This document shows positions 6,574 through 12,209 of a DNA stretch of 12,209 bases, one piece after another. A program made the translations under genes and the position numbers. The DNA is from CAYWOS01 sp964459985 (GTDB taxonomy: Bacteria > Bacillota > Clostridia > Christensenellales > Aristaeellaceae). Numbering within the stretch: the stretch's first letter is position 1; each line of letters begins with the position of its first letter. The notes beneath the pieces are model-generated. The model was not told where the DNA came from, did no database searches, and was given only the letters and a program-made list of their open reading frames with translations. The stretch is from positions 1-12,209 of the forward strand of contig CAYWOS010000056.1 of the NCBI GenBank assembly GCA_964459985.1, read 5' to 3'.

Positions 6574-7903
6574 CGAGCCGATGGCGCTCGAGGGTATGCA
6601 GCTCCTGATCGATTGGGATAAAGAGGGCTTTGAGGTCGCGGCAAGCTGCTGCTCGGGCGTCGAGGCGCTGGCGCGCCTGCCCGACGTTCGCCCCGATCTT
6701 GTCATGACCGATCTGAACATGCCCGAGATCGACGGGCTGGCGCTGATCCGCGCGGCGCGGGACGCGGGCTTTGCGGGCCGGTTCATCATCGTGAGCGGAT
6801 ATGAGGATTTTGAGCGCGCGCGCGGCGCGCTGTCGCTCGGCGTGGACGGTTATATCCTCAAGCCCGTCGATCCCGACGACGCCGCCCGCGCGATTGACGC
6901 CGCGCGTCGCGAATTGCGCGCGCGTTCGTTGGCCAACGAGCGCGTCGCGTATCAATCGCAGATCACGGCGATGATGATGGATTGCGCGTATGACGCGTCC
7001 GCGCTTCCGCGCGGCGGTCAGTGGCGATTGGCGACGTGGGGCGGGCCGATGAAGATCGAGTCGATGCGCCGCCTCCGGGCGATCGCCGCCGAAGCGGGCG
7101 TCGATATGATTCCCTGCATCGTCAACGAGCGCGAATGGCTGGTGCTGTACGCGCAGGGCGATCCGTTCGCGGCGGTCGAACGTCTTCGCGGCGCGGCGGC
7201 CGTGCTCGGGCGCACGCTGCACTTGAGCGACGCGATCGCCGATCCCGCCGCGTTATCCGGCGCGCGCGCCGAGATGGACGCGCGCTTGAGCCGGTTCGAC
7301 GACCGGCTCGCGGAAGAAATCTCCGCGCTTGAATCCTGCCTCGCGCCGGGGCGCGGGGATGAGCTGATCGCGCGCTCGGAGGCGCTGCAGGCGCTGTGCG
7401 CCGCGCGCGGACGCCCCGCCATGAAGCGCGCGCTCGCCATGTGGCGCGCCGCCTGCGCCCATCAGTTCGACGGCGCGCCGGATAAAATGGCCGCGTTCGT
7501 CCACGGCGTGCATGACGCCCGCGATCTCCCCGCGATCAGCCGTCTCACGGCGCGCCTGCTCGACGCGTCCGACACGCGCGTGAGCGACGCCGTCTGCGCG
7601 TACGCCCGGGCGCATTACGCCGAGAATCTTTCGCTCGACGGGCTGGCGGAGCGCTTCGGGTATAATCCGGCGTATCTGGGGCGCGTGTTCCGCCGGGAAA
7701 CGGGCACGGCGTTCCGCGCGTGGCTGACCGACCTTCGGATGCATCGGGCGGCCGACATGCTCCGCGCCGGGCGCACGCCCGTTTCCGAGATCGCGCGCGC
7801 GGTCGGAATCGTCAAGTATCAGTATTTCCTCGACGCTTTTAAGGCGGCTTTTCATACCACGCCCGACGCTTACCGCCGCGTCAGCCACGACGAAAAGGAG
7901 TAG
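6548..7903 (+). CDS. YesN-type response regulator 2, REC plus AraC-family DNA-binding domain
   Basis: Second cytoplasmic response regulator of the cassette, 451 residues. The receiver has D9/D10 (LVDDEP), phosphorylated D55 (MTDLNMP), S83 (IVSGY) and K105 (ILKPVDPD), so it looks functional. The linker (about 125-340) differs from that of regulator 1. The AraC domain (about 345-443) has first HTH LSLDGLAERFGYNPAYLGRVFRR and second HTH VSEIARAVGIVKYQYFLDAF. The terminal motif reads FHTTPDAYR, where FGxSPxxYR is usual. ATG 6548 lies behind AAGGGAGAAG (6532-6541) and overlaps the kinase 3' end by 26 nt, so translation is coupled. The shared pattern with regulator 1 (VDDEP, LEGM, IDW, RPDLV, SGYxDF) suggests an old duplication followed by divergence. 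It could take phosphate from the YesM kinase or from the hybrid kinase encoded convergently; this is not resolvable from sequence. Confidence 0.92.
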   Translation: MLRVMLVDDEPMALEGMQLLIDWDKEGFEVAASCCSGVEALARLPDVRPDLVMTDLNMPEIDGLALIRAARDAGFAGRFIIVSGYEDFERARGALSLGVDGYILKPVDPDDAARAIDAARRELRARSLANERVAYQSQITAMMMDCAYDASALPRGGQWRLATWGGPMKIESMRRLRAIAAEAGVDMIPCIVNEREWLVLYAQGDPFAAVERLRGAAAVLGRTLHLSDAIADPAALSGARAEMDARLSRFDDRLAEEISALESCLAPGRGDELIARSEALQALCAARGRPAMKRALAMWRAACAHQFDGAPDKMAAFVHGVHDARDLPAISRLTARLLDASDTRVSDAVCAYARAHYAENLSLDGLAERFGYNPAYLGRVFRRETGTAFRAWLTDLRMHRAADMLRAGRTPVSEIARAVGIVKYQYFLDAFKAAFHTTPDAYRRVSHDEKE

Positions 7904-7904
7904 G

Positions 7905-7936
7905 ACGCCCGGCGGCTCCCGCATTGCGGGCGTTTT
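7905..7936 (+). terminator. Intrinsic terminator after the regulator/kinase cassette, between convergent genes
   Basis: ACGCCCG (7905-7911) pairs with CGGGCGT (7927-7933), and the run TTTT ends at 7936. A competing inner hairpin, CCCGC-ATT-GCGGG (7918-7930), is directly followed by CGTTTT. It begins 2 nt after the TAG of regulator 2 and fills most of the 54-nt convergent gap. The - strand reading has no adjacent T-run, so it mainly serves the + strand genes. Confidence 0.75.
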
Positions 7937-7957
7937 GCCGCGCCCTCCGTCCAGAGG

Positions 7958-10429
7958 CTATTCGCGCCGGTCGCGGAGCAGACCCGCCATCACGCGGATC
8001 AGCTTGTCCGGCTCGATCGGCTTGGCCATGTGCGCGTTCATGCCGGCGTCGGCGCTGGCCTTCTCGTCCTGCTCAAAGGCGTTGGCGGTCATGGCGATGA
8101 TGGGGACGGTCCGTGCGTCCGCCCTGTGAAGCGCGCGGATGGCGCGCGTGGCGGCGAGCCCGTCCATGACGGGCATGCGGATATCCATCAGAACGGCGTC
8201 GAACGCCTTTTCCGGCGACGCCGAAAACTGCTCGACGCCCTCCCGGCCGTTTTGCGCCGCGACCGTTTCCGCGCCGTATTTTTCCAGCAGACGGCAGATA
8301 ATCATCGTGTTGACGGCGTTGTCCTCGCAGACGAGAACGCGCTTGCCGACGAGCGCCTCTGCGCCCGTCTCGTCTTTCGCGCCGCCGGCGTCCCCTTCCT
8401 CGGGGCGTTCGCGCAGGGCGAGGGGAAGCGTGACGGTAAAGGTCGTGCCCTCGTACCGGCGGCTGACGCATTCGATGCCGCCGCCCATCAGATCAACGAG
8501 CTTTTTGGCGATCGACAGCCCGAGCCCGCTGCCCTCCTGCCCGGCGTTTTCCTGCTCGAAGGGGACATAAAGGTTCTTGATGAATTCCTCGCTCATGCCG
8601 ATGCCGGTATCGGATACCCGGATGGTCAGCAGCGTCCGATCGGGCGCGCCCGCGACGGGCGAGGCGTCGGCGCGCAGCGATACGCTTCCGCCGGACGGCG
8701 TAAACTTGACGGCGTTGGCGAGAAGGTTCATGACGATCTTGTTGAGATGCTGGCTGTCGACGGCGACGTACAGGCCGGGATCGATCGGGATGTCGCGCGC
8801 AAAGGCGACGTTTTTCTTCCGCGCGAGCGTGTCGATGATGGGCGAAACGGTGTCAAACAGCGCGCACGCCTGCGCCGTTTCCGCGCGAAGCTCGGTTTTG
8901 TCGCTCTCGATTCTGGTCATGTCGAGCACCTCGTTGATGAGCGACAAAAGGAATTCGCCCGAGGCATGAATCTTTTTGAGGTAATCGTCCTTGACCGCCT
9001 CGCTCGCGCCGTCCAGAAGCTCCGGCGAGGAAAAGCTGATGATGGCGTTCATCGGCGTGCGCATATCGTGGCTCATGCGCGAGAAAAACTCGGTGCGCGC
9101 GCTGTTTTTGTTGACGTTGCGGTTGAGCTCCTCGATGGAATCGACCAATAGATCGATCTCGGTGATGCCCAGATGCCCGAGCGCGCCGTCCGTTTTCAAA
9201 TTCGTGCGGCGCACGCGTCCGGCAAGCGCCGTGATGGGCGCGGCGAAGCGGCGGCTGACGTAGGCGATGCCGATCAGCCCCATGGCGAGGCAGATAAGCG
9301 CCACGACGAGCAGCGCCAGCTTGACGCGCCCGATATAGGCGAACAGCACGGCACTCTCAACGACGGCGACGACCGTCAGTTCCCTGTCCTCGAAGGGATT
9401 GTTGTTGTTATACACGCGGACGGCGGCGAGATCGCCGTAGAGCCTCACATCGCCCCGCCCCGTCAGCAGGAAGCCGCCCGTTTTCGCCCGATCGGCGGCG
9501 GATATCGCGGCGTCGGCATCAAAACACCGGCTGTACAGCGCGCCCGTGGCGACGATCGGGGCGTAGGTTTCGGTCTCCGGTTCCCTGATCGCCAGGATGT
9601 AGCAGCATCGATCGGGCTCGTTCAATTCCTGCGCCGGCATCAGCGAGGCGAGATAGCGCGTCGAAAGCTCGACGCCGAGCACGGCGTAGGGATAGCCGTC
9701 GTCCGTCATCAGCGGGATCGAATAGGAGATCATCGCCGGGTCGGCGCCCGATATCCTGTGCGCGCCGGAAAGATACGCCAGATCGTCGCCGTCTGCCTGC
9801 GGGTTGCCGTACGCCGCGCCGAGCGGCGCGTAATAGTAATCGCCCTCCGCTTCGGAAGCGAAGGTATACTTCGGCTCCCACCACGAATCGAGCGGGCAGC
9901 CGATGACGTCGACCAGCGAGGAGGGCGCGCGCTCGATGAGCAGATCGTCCTTGCCCGCGTACCCGCTCTGCTGATCCATATCGCGGATGCACAGCCCGTA
10001 CTTCTGCCCGGCGGCAAAGGGCGCGCGCGTTTTTTGATCGTTCAGGATCAGAAAAACGCCGTTGACCTGATTGCGCCTGAGCGTGTCGATCAGGAGCGTC
10101 GCGGCGTCGTTCAGGAAAGCGATTTCGTGTTTCGCGCCGAGGGTCAGCGGGTATTCGCCCGCTTCGCGCTCGTGCCGCGCGTACAATTCGTCAAGCGTGT
10201 CCGCGCAGTCGTCTAAATTCGCCCATCGGGTGTTGAACAGCGTTTCGATCGCGTTTTTCCTGTTGATGATGCGCTCCGACAGGATATCGGCGGCGTTCTG
10301 GTTAAGCGATTCCTCCATGCCGCCGTAAACCGCGACGACATAAAACAGGATCGCCTGCAACACCATCATCAGAATCAACGGCACGAACAGGGAACGGAAA
10401 ATGGATTTCTTCTGTCGATCGCTATGCAT
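7958..10429 (-). CDS. Hybrid sensor histidine kinase/response regulator (Cache-like sensor, HAMP, HisKA, HATPase_c, REC)
   Basis: Membrane kinase of 823 residues. TM1 (about 12-36) and TM2 (about 371-391) enclose a sensor of roughly 335 residues, consistent with a double Cache domain. A HAMP-like linker (about 392-445) leads to the phosphoacceptor H454 in MSHDMRTPMN. The ATP-binding domain follows: N-box LNKIVMNLLANAVKF near 562-576, G1 VSDTGIGM near 605, F-box YVPFEQ near 621 and G2 GSGLGLSIAKK near 633. The C-terminal receiver (about 696-818) has the acidic pair in VCEDN, D749 in VLMDIRMP, T781 in AMTANAF and K803 in AKPIEP. No Hpt or DNA-binding domain follows. The ATG at 10429 was chosen because GAGGG lies 5 nt upstream; an in-frame TTG at 10441 has a poorer site. 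It lies 47 nt behind the binding-protein gene with no terminator between, suggesting one mRNA and a binding protein acting as ligand-loaded sensor partner (inference). Confidence 0.93.
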   Translation of the reverse strand: MHSDRQKKSIFRSLFVPLILMMVLQAILFYVVAVYGGMEESLNQNAADILSERIINRKNAIETLFNTRWANLDDCADTLDELYARHEREAGEYPLTLGAKHEIAFLNDAATLLIDTLRRNQVNGVFLILNDQKTRAPFAAGQKYGLCIRDMDQQSGYAGKDDLLIERAPSSLVDVIGCPLDSWWEPKYTFASEAEGDYYYAPLGAAYGNPQADGDDLAYLSGAHRISGADPAMISYSIPLMTDDGYPYAVLGVELSTRYLASLMPAQELNEPDRCCYILAIREPETETYAPIVATGALYSRCFDADAAISAADRAKTGGFLLTGRGDVRLYGDLAAVRVYNNNNPFEDRELTVVAVVESAVLFAYIGRVKLALLVVALICLAMGLIGIAYVSRRFAAPITALAGRVRRTNLKTDGALGHLGITEIDLLVDSIEELNRNVNKNSARTEFFSRMSHDMRTPMNAIISFSSPELLDGASEAVKDDYLKKIHASGEFLLSLINEVLDMTRIESDKTELRAETAQACALFDTVSPIIDTLARKKNVAFARDIPIDPGLYVAVDSQHLNKIVMNLLANAVKFTPSGGSVSLRADASPVAGAPDRTLLTIRVSDTGIGMSEEFIKNLYVPFEQENAGQEGSGLGLSIAKKLVDLMGGGIECVSRRYEGTTFTVTLPLALRERPEEGDAGGAKDETGAEALVGKRVLVCEDNAVNTMIICRLLEKYGAETVAAQNGREGVEQFSASPEKAFDAVLMDIRMPVMDGLAATRAIRALHRADARTVPIIAMTANAFEQDEKASADAGMNAHMAKPIEPDKLIRVMAGLLRDRRE

Positions 10430-10476
10430 TTGTGCCCTCAATAAGGAAGTCCGCGCGATGGCTCCTGACGCCGCGC

Positions 10477-11955
10477 CTATTTCGCGACATCCTGTACGCG
10501 CTTGACGAGCGCGTCAAACCACTGGTCAAAGTGGGCGTCCGCCGCGTACCGCGCCGTCGCTTCTTCGCGCGTCGCGCCCGCCGCGATGGCGTCGAGCACC
10601 GCCGCGCGGTCCGCCTTGGCGACGGATTCCAGCGCGTCGCCCAGAATGGCGCGCGCTTCCTTGCTGCCCTCGAACGGCTTGGTGGCGTAGGTCGTGCTGC
10701 CTGTGAACGTATCGGCGCTGATCAAAAGCGCTTCCAGCACGTTTTGTCCCTTCCTGCTCGCGGTATCGCCCTTGTACGCCGCCGAGATCGCCTCGCGCGT
10801 GTTCGAGGCGCGCGTGACGGGCGAGTATGCCGACATCAGCGCGAAGGAAAGGTTCCTTTCGGGCTGCGTGAACCATTTGACGAACTCGACCGCGCCCAGC
10901 TGCTGCGCCGGCGTCGACTTGAGCAGGCAGTAGCTCGCGCCCTGCTGCACGACGGCGTCGTTTTTCGCGCCCGCAAAGGGCAGATCGCGCGATACGTAGG
11001 TCGAAATGTCATGGGTCACGTCGTCGGCTTGCGTGACGGCGGTGGGCAGATAGCTGACCGAGGAGCTCGAGGAGGTCAGCGCCAGTATCTTGCCCGTTTT
11101 GCAGTCCTCGGAGCGGAATTTCGCGTACGCGCCGAAGTATCCGTTGATCATGGGGATGTAGTAGTTGTCCCACAGCGTTTTGAACGTCGCGCGATCCAGA
11201 TCGATCGTCAGTTTGCCGTTTTCGACCCGGAACAATTCGTGACCCATCTGGTAGGCGCCGATATAGATGTAGTTCGACACCGAATCGCGCCCGTACAGCG
11301 CCTTGCCGTCCTCGGGGATATCGGGCGTCCGCGCGTCCGTCCATTCATAATACAGTTTGGCGGCGGCGGTCAGATCCTCTTTTGTTTTGATGCCGTCGAG
11401 CGTTACGCCGCACGCCTGCGCAAAGGGCGCCCAATCGGTCTCGTTGGCGGTGAACAGCTCGGTGGATTTGAGGAAGGGGAACAGATACAGCTCGTTTTTG
11501 TCGCCGAACCTGCCTTCGGCGAGAAAGCCCGGGACATACGCCGCCAATTCGTCGGCGGTGAAGTATTCGTCAAGCGGGCAGAGCGCCTGCTCTTTGTTGA
11601 GGATGTACGCCGTTTCGGCGTAGACCGCCGCCAGCATGGGCTTTTCCTGCGCGCCCGCCTTGCCCTCGACCGAGGCGAGCAGCGAATCGGCAAGCGCGTC
11701 AATATTCCCCTGACTGACGTTGACCGCGACAATGCCCTTTTCGGCGCCGACCGTGGCGTTGAAATCCTCGATCAACTGCTCGAAAGCGGCGAGCTGATCG
11801 CCGTTGTAATAGTTCCAGATCGTGATGGTGACGGGATTTTTGGGATCAAGCAGCGACTTTGCCGGATTGCCTTGCGAGCATCCCGCCGCCGTCAGCGCGA
11901 TCAGGCACAGGGCGCACGCGAGAATGCGCTTCGTCCAAGCCGTTTTTCTGTCCAT
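10477..11955 (-). CDS. Lipoprotein extracellular solute-binding protein, family 1 (UgpB/MalE-like)
   Basis: A 492-residue lipoprotein of the extracellular face. The N-terminus is a lipoprotein signal: basic MDRKTAWTKR, hydrophobic ILACALCLIALTA, then lipobox AAGC with the acylated cysteine at C26. The mature part opens with VTITIWNYYNG (42-52), the first beta strand of family 1 binding proteins. The C-lobe has the typical phrases QGASYCLLKS (338-347), AVEFVKWFTQPERNLSFA (355-372) and YSPV (377-380). The start is ATG 11955, with AAGGAG 9 nt upstream. The frame stays open to 12093, but that extension would run into the promoter and hide the signal peptide. No permease gene follows; the next gene is the hybrid kinase. 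It may therefore feed the kinase ligand information, or serve permeases encoded elsewhere. Binding to a sugar or glycerol-phosphate-like compound is the family expectation only. Confidence 0.92.
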   Translation of the reverse strand: MDRKTAWTKRILACALCLIALTAAGCSQGNPAKSLLDPKNPVTITIWNYYNGDQLAAFEQLIEDFNATVGAEKGIVAVNVSQGNIDALADSLLASVEGKAGAQEKPMLAAVYAETAYILNKEQALCPLDEYFTADELAAYVPGFLAEGRFGDKNELYLFPFLKSTELFTANETDWAPFAQACGVTLDGIKTKEDLTAAAKLYYEWTDARTPDIPEDGKALYGRDSVSNYIYIGAYQMGHELFRVENGKLTIDLDRATFKTLWDNYYIPMINGYFGAYAKFRSEDCKTGKILALTSSSSSVSYLPTAVTQADDVTHDISTYVSRDLPFAGAKNDAVVQQGASYCLLKSTPAQQLGAVEFVKWFTQPERNLSFALMSAYSPVTRASNTREAISAAYKGDTASRKGQNVLEALLISADTFTGSTTYATKPFEGSKEARAILGDALESVAKADRAAVLDAIAAGATREEATARYAADAHFDQWFDALVKRVQDVAK

Positions 11956-12058
11956 CAGAGTTTTCTCCTTCGTGTCGTGCGTCCCGTCGACGCGCTTTTC
12001 GCGCCGGGGCGCTTCCCGATGCGTCGGGGGAGCGGCGTTTCTATTCAGCCTTTGCAAC
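11956..12058 (-). other. Structured 5' leader of the binding protein/hybrid kinase mRNA
   Basis: About 100 nt between the predicted transcription start and the ATG. It contains small stems, including CCCGA/TCGGG (12015-12028) and CGCG/CGCG around an A-rich loop (11991-12003). The Shine-Dalgarno AAGGAG (11970-11965) lies in an A-rich, probably unpaired stretch. I see no riboswitch class and no leader peptide with its own ribosome binding site. Confidence 0.4.
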
Positions 12059-12064
12059 GTATTC

Positions 12065-12093
12065 AGTATACCGTATTCTTCCGTTTTCGTCAA
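12065..12093 (-). promoter_or_regulatory. SigA-type promoter for the binding protein/hybrid kinase operon
   Basis: Read on the - strand: -35 TTGACG (12093-12088), exact 17-bp spacer, -10 TATACT (12070-12065). Each box is one mismatch from consensus. The predicted start is near 12058, giving a leader of about 100 nt before the ATG at 11955. GAATACG occurs twice in direct orientation around the -10 box (12078-12072 and 12064-12058), 14 bp apart, and could be a regulator site. Confidence 0.88.
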
Positions 12094-12114
12094 TCATTTG
12101 ATCGATCCATCCGA

Positions 12115-12145
12115 CGAAAAACGGAAGCCCGGCGCAAGCCGGGCT
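12115..12145 (-). terminator. Intrinsic terminator of an unseen - strand gene beyond the right edge
   Basis: AGCCCGGC (12126-12133) and GCCGGGCT (12138-12145) form a perfect 8-bp GC-rich stem with a 4-nt loop. On the - strand the stem is followed by TCCGTTTTTCG, whose five T residues (12121-12117) form the U-tract. On the + strand no T-run follows. It lies just upstream of the operon promoter, so it would insulate that promoter from read-through. Confidence 0.7.
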
Positions 12146-12184
12146 CAGACCGTTGACAAACCCGGTCGTTCCTCCCGGGGATGC

Positions 12185-12209
12185 AATGAAGGGGCCGCGC
12201 CCCTTCATT
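12185..12209. repeat. Perfect 11-bp inverted repeat at the right window edge
   Basis: AATGAAGGGGC (12185-12195) and GCCCCTTCATT (12199-12209) are exact inverse copies around a 3-base centre. Sequence beyond 12209 is not available, so a T-tract on the + side cannot be checked. It may be a terminator hairpin or a copy of an intergenic palindromic element. No coding sequence is recognisable between 12146 and 12209. Confidence 0.6.

Noticed and set aside
4732..6789. Long - strand frame (685 codons) opposite the YesM kinase
   Set aside because: The product is His/Gln/Arg/Asp-rich and without domains; the sense kinase is complete. It is a shadow frame of GC-biased codons.
11956..12093. Possible earlier start of the lipoprotein binding protein at 12093
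   Set aside because: The extension would begin inside the -35 box of the promoter and bury the lipoprotein signal; the ATG at 11955 has a good AAGGAG site.
10432..12156. Long + strand frame opposite the - strand binding protein
   Set aside because: Arg/Gly/Val-rich translation with no recognisable fold; the - strand gene has promoter, SD, lipobox and binding-protein motifs.
12153..12158. Perfect TTGACA on the + strand that could be a -35 box
   Set aside because: At 17 bp spacing the -10 position reads CGGGGA, and no + strand gene follows in the window.
1..12209. Search for CRISPR arrays, tRNA or rRNA genes, transposases and phage genes
   Set aside because: No regularly spaced repeats, cloverleaf-like segments, rRNA signatures or transposase/integrase motifs were seen; nearly all sequence belongs to the eight genes described.

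Overview
The window is GC-rich DNA with almost no non-coding space, very frequent Asp/Ala/Arg/Gly codons, SD-led genes (two from TTG starts), and SigA-type promoters. The gene set is an LplA/LplB/LplC-type sugar importer, YesM/YesN-type two-component genes, a lipoprotein solute-binding protein and a Cache hybrid kinase. Together these suggest a high-GC member of the Bacillota, plausibly an uncultured anaerobic Clostridia/Christensenellales-like gut or rumen bacterium specialised in plant or host glycans. The assignment to Bacillota is fairly safe; anything finer is inference.

Left half, all on the + strand. The window opens inside a solute-binding protein gene (1-1206, N-terminus off the edge). 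A very strong intergenic hairpin (1221-1266) and two ABC permeases follow (1300-2265, 2281-3189). This is a CUT1/LplABC-like oligosaccharide importer. No ATPase gene is present, so it probably uses a shared MsmX-type ATPase encoded elsewhere. After a composite stem-loop at the second permease stop codon, a near-consensus promoter (3265-3293) drives a tightly overlapping cassette: response regulator 1 (3332-4819), YesM-type histidine kinase (4816-6573) and response regulator 2 (6548-7903). It ends at a terminator at 7905-7936.

Right half, all on the - strand and convergent with the first block. A near-consensus promoter (12065-12093) and a roughly 100-nt leader precede a UgpB/MalE-type lipoprotein solute-binding protein (11955-10477). 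A Cache/HAMP/HisKA/HATPase/REC hybrid histidine kinase (10429-7958) lies 47 nt downstream. The binding protein has no permeases of its own. The far right edge holds a - strand terminator (12115-12145) from an unseen gene and a perfect inverted repeat that touches the window end.

Reading of the whole: this is a carbohydrate sensing and uptake island. One kinase/two-regulator cassette sits beside the importer it may control. A second module, binding protein plus hybrid kinase, looks like a sensor for a bound ligand, similar in logic to known binding-protein-coupled kinases such as LuxP-LuxQ or XylFII-LytS. The hybrid kinase carries a receiver but no Hpt or DNA-binding output, so its partner is an open question. 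The spare AraC-type regulator next door is an obvious candidate.
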